Assembly: GCA_030789695.1 (NCBI GenBank)
Contig: CM061138.1
Coordinates: 15,200,214 to 15,264,213, forward strand
Source of the DNA: Scilla litardierei
Lineage: Eukaryota; Streptophyta; Magnoliopsida; Asparagales; Asparagaceae
Length of the DNA stretch: 64,000 bases
Direction: 5' to 3'
Program-made: the position numbers and the translations under genes
Shown here: piece by piece, positions 1 to 13,100 of the stretch
Layout of the letters: each line of letters opens with the position of its first letter
Position numbering within the stretch: position 1 is the first letter of the stretch
Notes under the pieces: model-generated
What the model was told of the DNA's origin: nothing
The model's database searches: none
What the model saw: the letters and a program-made list of their open reading frames with translations, nothing else

Positions 1-1999
1 TGCAGGCTAAGTTTTTGTTCACAAAATAAACATTAATTTTGTAGTCTAACTCCTTGTATGTAAATATATATGCAAAAAATGGGGAAAATGTAATAAGATA
101 GAAATCTCTCCTGTGAAGGTCAAAAATTCCATTTTTAATGAATTATTTTGATGATTGGCACCGTTCAGATAATCTACATGCCCTATAACATAAAAAGATA
201 AAAAATCGTAGGTTCGATATTGTTTGAACATTCGAATTGTTAGAATTCTACTTGAGGAGCAACTCTGACTCGAATAAGACTACGCATCCTATAATCGGCG
301 TCTCCGAGCTGTCGAGCTTCCTGGAGCCTAAGCTGTCGATGTGGGAGCTACCAAATCACCTGGCTTCCAAGTTATCGAAAGTGGCTTCCAAGTTATCGAA
401 AGCCAAGCTGTCGAGTTGCAAGACTTATGAGCTGCCGATCTTCCGTCCTCCGAACTGAGGACTTAAGCCTACGGGAGTTAGCTCGGCCCTGAGTCCACTA
501 ATCTGGCCATGCAAAGCTAGATGCATGAAACCCAAGACACAGACGAGCTAGCCGTGCATAACTACTTGTCTGCACATCTCTAACTCCCTTAGTGCCTCAA
601 ATCGAGCCAACTTTCTCAAGTATAACTTTCAGCTAATTGTATACTAATTTTTAGAAAGTGATTAGGGAAACGCTAACTGGAAGGGAACATGGAAAACTCA
701 TATAGATCCATTAATACTTCCTTCTAGACAAGCTTCTGAATTGCATAAGCTAGTGCTAGAATTTATATCTCTGAAAATAACTATTAAATGTCCTATGTAA
801 TCATCCACCCAAATTTACTGGTATTTTCTTATACTATTCACCTAGTAGAATGACCATGAATGCAATTTTACATGACATGAATCCAAAAGCATTTCAGAAC
901 AGGCTTAATACTCATTTGCGGCTGTTGGTAAAAATTAAGCAGTCTCCAAAACAACTAAAATACCACAAATAGTAGACACAAAATAAGCTAATACAGTAAC
1001 TAATTGCACAAAACATTTTATCTACTTCGTCTGAAACATAGGAGCAATATGCCCACCAAAAGGAACTGAGCCACGAACTGAGATGGGTGTCGCTTATATT
1101 TTTGGAACTCATACCGACACAAAAAGGATAAAATCATTTTTTAATTCATGAGTCCGAAAAACGTTTATCCACATATCCATATATTATTTACACAGTATAG
1201 GACTAAACCCACTCTAATTCCTTATCATAATGCCACTTTAGTCAGAAGGATGCGACGCGAAACCTAACAGAAAAGAAGAAACAAAGACGCAAGAACTTCT
1301 CTTTCACTTGAAACCAACTAAAACAAGTGAAATCGTAAAAATAAATTGCATTTTAATTCACGCCATCTCTGACTATTATCATAAATCTCTTTTGCCCTTC
1401 TTCAATAAAAAGAAATTACATCTTAATTCCAAGCACATATGACAACTCTCATTGGATTTTCTTCTTTTAAGGTTTTGTATGGCCTATTAATCCACCAAAG
1501 CCGGTTCGGTATACCGTGGAGTTAAACTCCGTTCTCTTCATGCTTGTTGTAGATATTGTCAAGCTGTAAAATTTGAGGAAGTAACGGAGTAATTTGCATA
1601 TATAGAACTCGTCCTTCAAAAATTCAATTTTCCCATAAATTGATTTACTCTAAATGCAATGCAGGCAAATAAATAAATTACCCAATGTTTTCGCAAAAGA
1701 TAGTTGTAACTTATGCAAGCTTCCAGTTTTTTAACATAAAAAGAATCTTTATATCCCAAACCATCATGCTGGTCCTATGAAAGATAAAGAGATAATCAGA
1801 ACAACACTCTCGGATATACAAACATTTTCACTTTCCTAGTTAAAGCTAGGTAGAAAAGGTCAATCATGCCGGACAACCTAATGTATATTGACTACTTCAA
1901 CAACAAATGAATTTTTCTTTGCAAGCTAGTATGAACCATTTCTCTGTTGGACACTCTTCTTTCATTTCCTCACTTCTTCCCTCATCAACACCATTCTAT
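1..1999. other. Intergenic, no gene recognised
   Basis: AT-rich sequence with no recognisable coding region on either strand. The only local structure I see is a 21-bp unit (ggcttccaagttatcgaaa with two flanking bases) present twice in tandem near 361-402. It sits in a slightly GC-richer patch (about 240-480) that repeats gctgtcgag-like words. That patch could be transposon debris, but nothing identifies a family. Confidence 0.5.
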
Positions 2000-2940
2000 C
2001 ATCGTTCTTCTGAAATATGCTAAACCAACGGCGTGTGGGCACATATGAAACAAACATACAGAATTTAGCACCCAGTTATCAATCGGACAAGCATAATATG
2101 TGACTGAGAGAACCGCATCAACATCATAAGAATCTTCTTCTTCAACACTAGCAAATGTTATCTTGTGACTTTTTATTGTCCTTCGCTTTCTTCTTTTGGT
2201 AATCGAACTTTATGTCATTTCTGTTTGCAATAGTGGCACTTAATATTTGTCAAACATGATTTTGATATTGATCTCCTTCTGAGATTGAAAACTTTTGAAA
2301 CCGTCTACGGTCTACTATGTCGATTACCGTGGTAAAAGCCTTTTGCGATCAAAATTTGAGCTTGAACCTCCTTGTCAAAGCTGAAAACCTTATATTTGCA
2401 ACTCAAGAGAGTAAAAAGTAAATTTCATGTTTTTCTTGAGCAAAGTGTCTTAGCCATAAAGCCCAAAATTAACACAATTCTCAAAAAAAAAGATAAAGAG
2501 CATAATATATTATGGTAGACTCTCTATTATGAATTTTTACCATCTATATTTTTTACATCCATCGAAATCTTATCTATTCAAGTTAATCTTTCAGTATGTC
2601 TTATTTCATAAGAAGAATGAATAAACATTGCTTTAGATATAGCTTGTTGGTCAAAGATTTTGTCATGTGCACAATCGCAACCTGAACCATAAGCTAGCTA
2701 TTGTCTTGGTTACCTCCTTAAGATCTTCATCAAATCAAACAGACAAAGTTAGATAGAAACGGATGCCTTAACCTCTAGGTTTCCTTTTTTCCACATTAGA
2801 CATCAAACTCAACAATTTATCTTTTCCGACAAGCATTTCTAGTAACTATTGCTATACAATAAGGATGCATCTTCATTAGACAGACACTGACTGATGTTGT
2901 TCTCTCCATCGAACTTGTCAATCTTGTACTTTACAAATGA
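2000..2940 (-). pseudogene. Decayed Ty1/copia gag remnant
   Basis: On the - strand near 2190-2235 a zinc-knuckle-like stretch reads C-H-Y-C-K-Q-K-stop-H, followed by a Lys/Arg-rich tail. This is the CX2C...H part of a copia CCHC knuckle with a stop and a lost final Cys. It lies downstream, in - strand sense, of a primer-binding-site-like sequence at 2980-2996, which is where gag is expected. No long frame survives, so this is a relic. The assignment rests on the knuckle and the primer-site order only. Confidence 0.45.
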
Positions 2941-2979
2941 CATACTTGAACTCAATCAGAAATCAATCAGAAACTTTAC

Positions 2980-2996
2980 CAATGCTCTGATACTAG
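2980..2996 (-). other. Primer binding site of a decayed LTR element
   Basis: The - strand reads AGTATCAGAGCATTGG, close to the TGGTATCAGAGC site that many plant LTR elements use to anneal initiator tRNA-Met. It abuts the start of LTR-like sequence at 2999, so the element ran towards lower coordinates. Confidence 0.6.
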
Positions 2997-2998
2997 TT

Positions 2999-3468
2999 TG
3001 TCACCGATAGCAAAAGCAAACTGATATATGAAAGCAAGTCGTAATTGCATAAGAAAAACAAAATAATAATGGTATATGATACAAAAATTTATGTGGCTCG
3101 ACATTATGGCATATGTAAACGGACGGCAGCAAATCAATGTTTACTATAACAGAAAATGAGAATAGAAATACAAAGCGATTGATCACTAATTTCAAAACTT
3201 AAACTTACGTTTGAAGCCCTGAAATAAGCCACATATCCATTGTACAATAGGAGAGGAAAGATCAACATACGCTCATGACCCCTTTATATAGAGAACTTCA
3301 TTAGCCTTAACCCTCAATTGAGAAGGATTAATGGTCATCTTAATAACCCTTTGTTCACCAGACTTGACTCACACATGTGCCAACCAATGTATGAAGCATG
3401 CATGACCAATCTCATTAGACCAATATGAATTCTTCTCTTTGTCTAACATGAACAAACCACGTGCATGT
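2999..3468 (-). repeat. Copia-type LTR remnant (- strand)
   Basis: The sequence starts tgtcacc next to the primer site. It contains a - strand TATA-like box (CTCTATATAAAGG, about 3282-3294) and a 'tttatgtggctcgac' segment resembling one common in copia LTRs. The outer end is not clear because a tandem duplication follows at 3469-4042. No second LTR or target duplication was found. Confidence 0.5.
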
Positions 3469-4042
3469 CTTGATCCCAAATTGAAACAGAATTCACATGT
3501 GGATTCCATGTGTGACTCCTTCTAAACAAGATCAGACTCCAAAAAATCCTATCCATTCCTATTCAACCCGTGGCCTTGCGATAGACGAGTCGGGTTTCGA
3601 GGTTCTATTTGCATTGCAAATTAACATTGAGTCTTAGAATACAACAACTACCCCTTGACATGCATGATATTTGGTCAGATTGGGGATTGAAAATTATTTC
3701 TTCTTCAGTGCAAACGGAATGGAGCTTGTATGTGATGGAAATAGTTTAGATTACTCTTGATCCCAAATTGAAACAGATTTCACATGTGGATTCCATGTGT
3801 GACTCCTCCTAAACAAGATCAGACTCCAAAAAATCCTATCCATTCCTATTCAACCCTTGGCCTTGCGATAGACGAGTCGGGTTTCGAGGTTCTATTTGCA
3901 TTGCAAATTAACATTGAGTCTTAGAATTCAACAACTACCCCTTGACATGCATGATATTTGGTCAGATTGGGGATTGAAAATTATTTCTTCTTCGGTGCAA
4001 ACTGAATGGAGCTTGTATGTGATGGAAATAGTTTAGATTACT
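3469..4042. repeat. 287-bp tandem duplication
   Basis: Two head-to-tail copies (3469-3755 and 3756-4042), each beginning cttgatcccaaattgaaaca and ending tagtttagattact. They differ at only a handful of positions, so the duplication is recent compared with the surrounding decayed LTR. It may be an internal expansion of the U3 part of that LTR. Confidence 0.9.
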
Positions 4043-4680
4043 TAGGATGAAAGGGATGAAAGGGATAATCGTATATTCATGAACTTCCAACAAAACTGTC
4101 CAATCACTTTTTCCGTCAACTGGTCTGAAAGATGTATCAAGGAGACGTGCTATGGAGCATACGAGAAGGCCCTCACAGTTGTCTGCTGCAGAGGTTGTGA
4201 AACAAAGACATTCTTGATGTAGAAGTGATCAATGAAGTTAATGTTCATAATGTTTGTAACATTCATGTCTCAGTTTCATGTCATCCGGTTGATTCGGTTA
4301 CAGGCAGATCTGCTTCTGCTTCTGCTTCTGCTTCTGCCACGAATATGAATAATCCTCATGCTGACTCGGTTCCTGCCAGCGGTGATGCAGTCCGTGTGGT
4401 GCATTCGAGCTAGGACTGTTGATGAAAGTGAATTTATCATTCTTGATTAGCTTCGTTTCATGCTAATTGTAGCTAGAGGGGTTTTGCCGGATATACGCTG
4501 TAGTACTCAGACTTTTGAACAAAACGATCGCATCATTTTAGTTGGGGATTTGACGAGCTTATCAATAGAAAATTAATTCATTTTCCTTCAGTTTACATTC
4601 ATGATAGCCTTAAAAAATTTATGTTAGCCAACCATCTTAGAAATTTTGAGTTACCAAATACACTGAATTCAAACACTAAA
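4043..4680. other. Unassigned stretch with a short + strand ORF
   Basis: Holds a 62-residue open frame (4225-4413, +) containing a tctgct microsatellite that encodes a Ser-Ala run. No family is recognised. There is no good start context or splice structure, so I do not call it a gene. Confidence 0.3.
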
Positions 4681-4772
4681 CAATCTCACGGAACGCATCG
4701 AGGTCGAACAAGCAATTTATCGTTAGAACTATAAATCAAACTTCGTCGTGTAAAATTGAAAAGACTACGCAC

Positions 4773-4884
4773 CTGAATTCGGAGATTCCCAAAACCCAGA
4801 ATCTTCAGATCCCCTGGCCCTATAATCAGCAAACCCCTCATTCTCATCATTCCGGCCTTCAGCTTCAAAATCGTTAGTGCTCAT
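4773..4884 (-). CDS. Possible first exon of an unrecognised gene
   Basis: The - strand opens with ATG at 4884-4882 and encodes 37 residues beginning MSTNDFEAEGRNDENEGF and ending GFWESPNS plus one base. It then meets a plausible donor (G|GTGCGT at 4772-4767). The region upstream in - strand sense (about 4885-5090) is mixed-composition sequence consistent with a 5' UTR. The peptide is acidic and hydrophilic, with no recognisable domain. No second exon is evident below 4770, where the sequence becomes AT-rich and then transposon-derived, so the gene may be truncated or continue outside the window. It could also be a chance open stretch. Confidence 0.3.
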
Positions 4885-5099
4885 CTCGCTGACTATAGAC
4901 AGCCAACAGACCAGAATAACCAAGCAGAACTCCCTCAAAAATCTTGCCTTTACGGACTCGCCTGAATCTTAAGCAACTAAGTTCCGAGTAGAGACAACTT
5001 TTAGGGCTTGTGCCGGCGGAATTGGCGGAGTGATCGAACAGCCGACTCTGCTCTCGTTCGTTCGGGCAAGTCAACAGCGACCAATACCGCGAAATTTAT

Positions 5100-6325
5100 T
5101 AGGAGTGCTGTTATTTGCACTACACTTTCGTAAAATCACCCTATTCTTTTAATTACAAGTTCGCCATTTTTTTACATAACAACTGGGAGTTCATTTGACC
5201 GTTTTACCTTCGCCCAATGATTCAAACTTTCAACGAAGACTCGGATGATTTACTCTGACACGTGTGATCAAATAATTTTCGCCCAATTCGAACACCTAAA
5301 ACCCTTCTTTTTTTAGGGTCGTGGCCACAATGCATGTCACAACGCCAGAGGCTATCATCGAATGGCTTCAGAAGGAGATGAACTATCATTCCCCTCTCCT
5401 GATGCCAGCCACATCCGCAAGAGCTGTCGCATGAACATGATCCCAATCTTGACCCCCTCTCGGCTATGTGTAGTCTTCGCCGAAGCATCATGATCCACAT
5501 CACGAATGGGACGAGAAGGTCGTCGGATGATGGGAGCGAGAGGGACGCATTAGATGATCATTTGTGACGTATTGTCATATATGCCCAAGCATCATATTTG
5601 ATATTTGGCAACACAAGGCTGAGTGCTACAAATGACATTCAGACCTAAAAGTCCAAGCACGTTGATTTAAAAAGATTTTAATTAATTTTATTTGAATTCA
5701 TGTTCGTTTGGATTTGATTGATATATTCTTATATTTTTTGGTTTAATTAAAATCGTTGAGTTTAAATGATTTTGGTATATTTTTATTGTTTAATTGCAAG
5801 AGTCCGAGATCGCTAGCGGTGTGAAGAGCTTTGAAGGCCCAATGTGATTGTGAGTTTTCATAGTTCAAACAAATGCACTCATTTTATTTCTCGTGTTGAT
5901 ATTCACGTTTCAGAATTTCAATGTTCTTTTGGAATTAATCATTTTAGAGTAGATTTTTTGGTGTTGAATTAAAATTGTCGTGTTTAATAACTTTTTTTGA
6001 CAATTTGAGGTTAATTTCCATAAAATGAGATGGAGGAGGACGACGACGAGTTGAATACGATGGAGGAAGTGGAGCGAGAGACTAATGATGTGTTGGAAGA
6101 TGTGGATAGGGATGGAGAGGCCTCATTTGATGATGAGGAGTCGGAGGACGGAGAGACGATGGTCGTGGCAGGCGAATGAAGAGATAAGTTGATGAATGAA
6201 GTGATAGAACGGTGATTTTCGAAAGAAAGCATCAAGGATTTTAGCAGTTTAAAATGTAATGTGATTAGCAATGTAATATCTCCAACAAAATGCGTAATGT
6301 GACCATCAACAATCTTGTTACGGTC
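5100..6325. other. Intergenic, mostly AT-rich
   Basis: No recognisable gene. A 49-codon, very acidic + strand ORF (6030-6179, starting MEEDDDELNTMEEV) and a 93-residue - strand ORF (5222-5503) are open but match no family I know. Either could be debris of a DNA transposon. Confidence 0.4.
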
Positions 6326-6790
6326 GTTGCTATGCGCACATGCCCAATTGCTGAATACACAAATCACTTATTTACAAGAATGTCAATCAAAAGTCATAGG
6401 CCTCCCATTGAAAATTTTAACTATTTTTACCATCCAAATCTCGTCCTCCTCCCACATCTTCATATTATTCTCCATATACATATACATCATCTTCATCATC
6501 CACACTCTTCATTCATCCCCTTACCATCTTCCGACGCCACTGGGGTGCAGAAATGGATCGAGAGAGGTATGTTTAATGCACGCTACGTCTATGGGGTGAT
6601 GAGGGGCTATATGAAACGTGAATGTGTTTGCAGCGGTTGCGATTGAGAAGTGTAGTATGAAGATGAAGATGAGAATGGTAATGTATGGATATATTGTAAC
6701 TCGTAAAGTAAAAAAGACGATTTTTAAATTTAGTTTGATGTGCGTGAAGGGGCCTAAGTGGACAGCAAATAGATATGTGCGCATAGCAAC
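6326..6790. mobile_element. Putative MITE with 16-bp perfect terminal inverted repeats
   Basis: gttgctatgcgcacat at 6326-6341 recurs as its exact reverse complement at 6775-6790. Partial similarity continues inward (an aattgctga-like word on both arms). The 465-bp span has no coding capacity. I could not identify a clear target-site duplication, so the superfamily is unassigned and the exact ends are uncertain. Confidence 0.4.
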
Positions 6791-7970
6791 TCCCCTTATT
6801 ACCGTGGGGGGTGGACGGAACTTGACGCATCCGTTTAAGAATTCGTGAGGCGGCTCTGAATGAAGATACAAGCGGTAAGTTGTGCCGGCGGGGGATTATA
6901 AATGTGTGATGGTCGGATCCGGATCTCCGTGATAGGATCAAATGGATGTCTAGTCGTTTCCAGAGAGATCCAGTTGATCGCTGTCGGCCTTTTGGGCCCA
7001 CGTGGGCTCTTTATGGACCACGGCAGCCAAATTAAACTAAAACTACATATTTTAATCCCTTATTAGGTCAACAAAGCTAGCCAACAAAAGAATATTTCTT
7101 TTGAAAAATTTATCTTTCTAAGCTGTCGCTAGCCAATGTAGAAAAATAAATTTATTTGCTCTCTGCTCCAAAGTGAAGATTAATGTATATTGCTCACAGA
7201 AGACCCAATAAGCTCCACCACATCATCATCGTCTACTTTTACACCATCATTGTCACAAGCATAATTAATCCCAATGAGAAGATCAACACGAACCAATTGT
7301 TATGAAAGGTTACATTTACATACATTTTCTACTCATCCAAAAAAAAAATCGCCCCCTTTTCGATTGCGCGCGTGCACTGCATCCTGTTCGAGGAGGATTG
7401 TTGGCTCCGTGCACTGTGTGCATGTATTATTTCTATACATCACCATAGACCAATTGCCATTTACTTGTATGATGAGAAAGACTAATAATTTTTTTTCGGC
7501 ATGATGTACGATTAAGTATATTCCTTAATCAACAAGGCACGTGAGTTTCTCGTGGATTGATTCCCGGCACATGCCCTCGTTGCATGTTGGCTGTTTAATG
7601 GCTCGTTTGGCCCTGATCCTACCTAATATTCTCTATCATCGTCTCTCGCACCCACACGGAGACACGTGGGGTTGGTGATTGGCCTAGTCTGGCAATCCAA
7701 GTTTTGAACAACTGCAGCTTTATTTAAGTTGAATTGAAAACGATGTTTGTATCTATATACAAATCTTAGCTCCGTTCCTTTTTGAATTTTCAAAGAAGCA
7801 AGTTTTTCAAAACTGAACTTTGATGACAAACTTGTATTTGAATCTAAGATATTGAAAATGCCAATATGGTTCCTGTTTGGTATACATGGAAATCAAACTC
7901 ATGCTAGGAATAATATGTGTAGTCCATTAAGAGTACCTTAAGATCTAGACGTGGTATGCGAAATCGGGTC
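6791..7970. other. Intergenic
   Basis: No gene recognised. A segment at about 7320-7460 resembles 46190-46280: both contain atcctgttcg, then ttggctccgt, then ttatttcta. It probably belongs to a dispersed repeat family. Confidence 0.4.
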
Positions 7971-7974
7971 CTAG

Positions 7975-8960
7975 CATAGAATGCATGTAAACCCCGCAGC
8001 GCAGATTAGGAATCTTACTCGTGCAAACTTTCTCCTCTCGGTATTGAGGGACGTGCCCTTGAAGAAAGTTATATCATGACAAGCGGAATTTTTCATGTTA
8101 TACTTCTTTAATACGGTTTCTATGTATCTAGATTGGGACAATCCCAACATCCTATTCGATCTATCTATACAGATGTTTATACCAAGTATGTAGAATCCCA
8201 AATCTTCATGAAGAAGGTATGTGCCAACCAAACTTTGATTGATTGCGACATCCATATGTCATCACTAATCAAAGGTATATCATCCACTTACAATACGGGG
8301 AATGCGATAGCACTCCCACTAACATTCTTATATATGCATGATTCATCCTCGTTTTTAATGAAGCCAACCCATTTGACTATATAAACAAATTAGATGTTTC
8401 AGCTTCTCGACGATTGCTTTAATATATAAATGGATTTAAGCATTTTGCCTGTTTTTTTCACTGGTTGAGTCATGTAAACACGCTATGCTAAATCTTAATT
8501 TAGAAAAACAGTTATCCATTTGCCAAATTTTGTAGTCATGGATGGCGCTATAGCAAGCAGTATCCGAATAGATTTGTGCATGTCTACGGATGAAATTTTT
8601 CGTCATATTCTATACCAAGTCTTTGACGATATCTTTTTGCCACTAACATGGCCTTCTCGGTTTCTACCTTTCCGTTTGTACCAATTTTCTTCTTCAAGAT
8701 CCACTTACTCCCAATGGGTTTTACCTCTTTGGGAACATCCTCCAAATTCCATACTTTTTTGGAGTGTATGAATTCCATTTCAGCTTTCATAACTTCAAGT
8801 CATTTCCAAGAGTCTCAACTCTGGATGGTTTCTTAAAAACTAGTAAGATTATCATCAACCGTGATGCTTTCCTCAATACTGTCATCTATCCACATTATAT
8901 CTCTAGTGATTGGAAACATGCACATAATAGATTTCTTAATTGGTCGAGGGTCGTTAAGTG
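7975..8960 (-). pseudogene. Copia reverse transcriptase fragment
   Basis: Part of Ty1/copia pol on the - strand. The RT start (8584-8790) reads MKAEMEFIHSKKVW, KPIGSKWILKKK, then a LVAKRYRQRLGIEYDEKF segment. The later RT part (7971-8255) contains YILGINICIDRS, RMLGLSQSRYIETVLKKYNM and a degraded end. Frameshifts and stops interrupt it. The frame ends near 7975, where the terminal RT motif and RNase H should follow, so the element is truncated at its 3' side. Domain order with the integrase at higher coordinates confirms the - strand orientation. Confidence 0.85.
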
Positions 8961-8979
8961 AACATTAGTGTCTGAGTCT

Positions 8980-9860
8980 GTCTGTTGATCCTTTGTGGTT
9001 TGTGTTTATGGAACTTCATCCAGTTCTGTCATATTGCAATCTATTTCTTCATCAAGAGATTCCTTCTCCAAGAAGGTGATATGTCAAAAAATAATAGTCT
9101 TTTGTTCATCATGTTGATAGAAATGATATCTTTGTGAATCTTTTAGATATCTTACAAACTTGCAGGTCATTAATCGAGCCTCCTGTTAATTTGAATTGTT
9201 CCTTTTCACGAATGCAGTACAATCACATATCTTAACAAACTTAAAATTAGGTTTCATGCCTCTCCATAACGCATATAAAATGGTAGGCATGCCCTTAGAC
9301 GAACCCATATTTAGTACATGCAACGTCGTTTTAAGGCCCCAGAATGAAAGAAGAACCCAGCATTACTCATCATGAAGCACATCATATCTAAATAGGGTGT
9401 AATTCCTTCTATATTACACAACATCGTGTCGTGATGTTTAGAGAGGAGCAACATGCGAGAGAATATCATTTTCTTTTAAATACATAATGAATTTTAGACT
9501 TAAGTATTATCAATTTCGATCTGATCAAAGGATCTTAATACTTTTTCCTGTCTAGTTTTCTATTTCATTCCTTCATTCTTATAATCCACAAATTTATCAA
9601 TGGCATCTAATGTATGTTTAATCAAGAAAACATATCCATACAGTGAGAAGTCAACTGTAAAGGTGATGAAGTATGAATGCACACCTCTTACATGTGAAGT
9701 CATGGACCACATACATTCATATGTACGAGTACCATGAGTTCAATAACTCTTTCTCCTTAGCACACAGAGTGTTTTGGCCATTTTGTCTTTGAGACACGAC
9801 TTGCAAGTTACATATATTTCATAATCAGAAGGATTTAAAAATCATTCCTTATTTAATTTA
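8980..9860 (-). pseudogene. Copia integrase fragment
   Basis: The - strand translation shows CLVGKMAKTLC followed by a degraded copy of the segment that leads into the integrase core (about 9650-9800). After that come SFWG, TLHVLN, GSSKGMPTILYALWRGMKPN, CKFVRYLK and FLEKES blocks (about 9000-9400), in the order expected for the C-terminal part of a copia integrase. Several stops are present. It joins directly to the RT fragment at lower coordinates and the zinc knuckle at higher coordinates. Confidence 0.75.
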
Positions 9861-9879
9861 CCAAGCCATTTCCTGTGTG

Positions 9880-10104
9880 CTTAGTTGTTGGGCAATCTTT
9901 CTTCAAGTGCACTAATTTGTTACATCCAAGCAAATAGGAAACTCATTAGATAATCTATGTTTTCTATTTTTAAGTTTACTTGTTTGAACATCTTTCTGAA
10001 CCCCTTTGTGATAAGAGCTAGTACTCCTCAACTTCATCACTGGACTCCACCGTTTTCGAGGTGGCTTAAGTGCTATGACATTCTTCTTGTTGGCTTGATC
10101 ATTG
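9880..10104 (-). pseudogene. Copia gag C-terminus with degraded zinc knuckle
   Basis: The - strand encodes a basic stretch (KKNVIALKPPRKRW). It then has a CCHC knuckle in which C-N-K-L-V-H-L-K-K-D-C keeps the last Cys, the His and the final Cys, with a one-base frameshift between the first two cysteines. It is the continuation of the gag fragment at 13231-13841. The two halves are separated by the LTR inserted at 10110-13230. Confidence 0.65.
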
Positions 10105-10109
10105 TCCAT

Positions 10110-13100
10110 TGGCATGCCCTGTTTTGAAATAAACGTGTATTCTACTATATACATGTGGTATTTCTACCTACGATGCATATGTATGCATGAAATAAATGTG
10201 GATATCGAAGTATGTAACGTAGTGCAAGGGGGATTGTGCCGTAATACGTGGCTAAGAGACGAAAAAGCGAGAATGAGTGCGGGAGAAGTGTGAATGACGT
10301 CGTGGGTGTAAAACAACAAGAATGTATTAGACTTGTGTGTGATGCATGTATGTGTGCATGGGTGTACACAGGTGTGTGTAGGGAGAGCTATGCTAGTGTG
10401 AAAGGGGTTAGGGATTAATGGCATCCCCGTAAATTTTTAGAAAAGTTAGGAGCAAAATGGTCATTTGGGCTAAAGGAGGTGTGTGTGTATAGTAAAGTGG
10501 TGTGTGCATAAAGTAATGGCACACTTGTAATTAGTGAAAAGTTAAGAGAGTATTTTGATCATTTAATGTGTTGCATGCTTATCCTAAGAGAGGCTTCTAG
10601 ATGGAGATAGTTTAAGAGAACTTTCTTTTAATCTCTTTAACTTTCTTTTCTTTTCTATCTTCTCTTTCCCCTCTTTTCCCCTAGATATGGCCGGCCACCC
10701 CTCTTTCCCTTTCTCCTCTTTTCTCAAATGAACACCCTAATTTCCATTCCCAAATTGAAGGAGTCCAAGCTTGCTTGAAGAGAGAAGAAAGTAGAGAAGA
10801 AATAAAGAGGAGGAGAAGAGGAAAACCAAGTTTTGAGGTAGGATCTAACTTGGATTTGGAAATTTATTTAGGGTTCCGTTCTATCATGTTTTTATATCAT
10901 GTTTACTCAATATGAATTAAGGGTAATCAAAATTAATATGCCATGATTCAATTTCATGAATAACCCCTTGAAATTTCATGCAAAAATCACTCCTTTGAAA
11001 AAGCTGAAATTCTGATGTGTGTTATTACTTAAATTCTGGTTACTGTGGCTTGAATTGATTTTCGAAAAATTTATATACTTGTAGATATTGAAGTTACACC
11101 CACAAAATCATATAAAATTTGACATAGATTAAATTCAATAATTAGTAGTACAAATTCCATTTTCACAACTTGTCTGAATTTCATTCAGACTGGACACAGT
11201 TCAGTAAAACTTAGCTCAGTCTCTGCATAATCCATGGAATTTTGTATTCTTGGTCTCCTTGCAAAGTTAATAAGTATTTCTACAACTTCATCACAGTGCA
11301 TATTTTTCGAAATTCTGACTAAAACATGTTCAAAATTAACAGTCTTTACCGCCCTCAGAATCTGCCTGAACAGATTTGACAGGCTTCACCAAATAATTCA
11401 CCATAAATCATATAGTTCATATTTCTACATGAAATTTTATCTGTAAATCCATAACTATCATATCTACAACTTTAATTTAGAGAGTTTTGTCAAATTCACA
11501 AGAAAAATGGATCAAATATGTTAATCTTATATCTGTTCTGGCATTCCAGCAAGCTGGAGTGTTTAGTTGAATATTGAATCTTGTGGTGATGTCAATTCTC
11601 TATTCTATTATGCATGGATGTTGTGCTACTCGAAAGAATGCTTGATCATGCTATTTGTTACTAAATATGCTGATGTGATAGTATTCATTGATATGGCGCA
11701 TGCCACGTGTTTGTTGAAATGCCTCAATAACTGTGAAGTTAAAGAAACATGAGAAATGAGATTATATGCTCTTGTACCAAGAACCCTGTTATAAATTGAT
11801 GATGTTGAGGACATGGATGGCATGGCTACACTGTTATACTTGAATGTGTATGTGATGTGATGGAGGACATGTCACGTGAGTGCTTGACCCAGATTGCCAT
11901 ATATTGAGGCGATGACTGAGGGCATGGCACTTCGGTGCATGACCCATATTGATATGAATGAGGAGTGTTAACACTGTGAAGCCATGTCAACATAATTCTT
12001 ATAATTTTATTTATGATGTTTATTTGATGATTTGGAATATCTAAGTCCTCTCTAAAGGGGGTGAGCTACTAAAACTGGGGTTTGAGGGGGGGGGGGGGGG
12101 AATTGAGTAAATTGTGAATATGAGGCCTGGACTATGAAGGTGGGGAGGAGATGATGTGATATGTGATGATTATTCCCACTCGCCTTTACAGGGAGTGGAT
12201 GGACATTGACGTTGTGATGATGTGATTTGGGAGTGGAGAGGTATATGGTGGAGTGCTTCACTTTTGCTACCATGCATGGAGGAGGCGGAGATGCCCGGTG
12301 TACAATGTCCGTGTCCACTGCATCGTGTGCCATACTTACCCCAAATCTTTGGGGTGAGTGCCCGTGAGGCAGGTCCCTGACTGGGCAGTGTGAGAGGCCC
12401 GGCGTACAGTGCTCATGTCCACTGCGTCGTGTGCAGTTTCCACCCCAAATCCTTGGGGTGAGGTCCAGTTCCTGGTATCACACCCAAGTTTCCAACTAAA
12501 TAAATTAATAGACAAGTGTTCTATATGTTACTTCTTCTGCTTGCAACGCTTCCCTTTCCCTTTGCCTGCTTGCTTGTGACACTGTGTTTACATATGGTAC
12601 TTGTGATTCCTCTTTTAGATTATGTTGTGTGAACACTTGTATTATTATTCGTGCTGACCTTTTTCTTGCAGTAACTCGACATCAACCTGCAGGTATGATT
12701 CCTTACTTAGCTGTTTACTTTTCGTCACATTATTTAGTTTATACGTCTTATTTATCTTACATTACCTTGTGGTTGATAACGTTAAATTAGTGTTCCAAAT
12801 CCAAGTTGGTTCCTACTGGGGCATGCATTGACGTGCTCCTCCCCATTTTTCAGGTAGCAGGAGCAGCATGGTTGGTGGTGACTTGAGGTTGGATTTCGGG
12901 AGTAGCATTTGGTGTAAGCCGTAGCTTATATTGTGACTGGGTTGTCTTGGGAGGTTGAGAGTGATGGTGTGTGTGTAGCGATGCACCTGGACTATGTATA
13001 TAAATGGAAGTTGTTATATATGATATGATGTTGTTGTTGTTCTATGTTATTTATGAGATTGTTTTGATATTATTGTGGAGCTTCACTTGTACTATCCGAG

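Noticed and set aside
4225..4413. 62-codon + strand ORF with a Ser-Ala run
   Set aside because: The run is a tctgct microsatellite. No homology or gene structure supports a protein.
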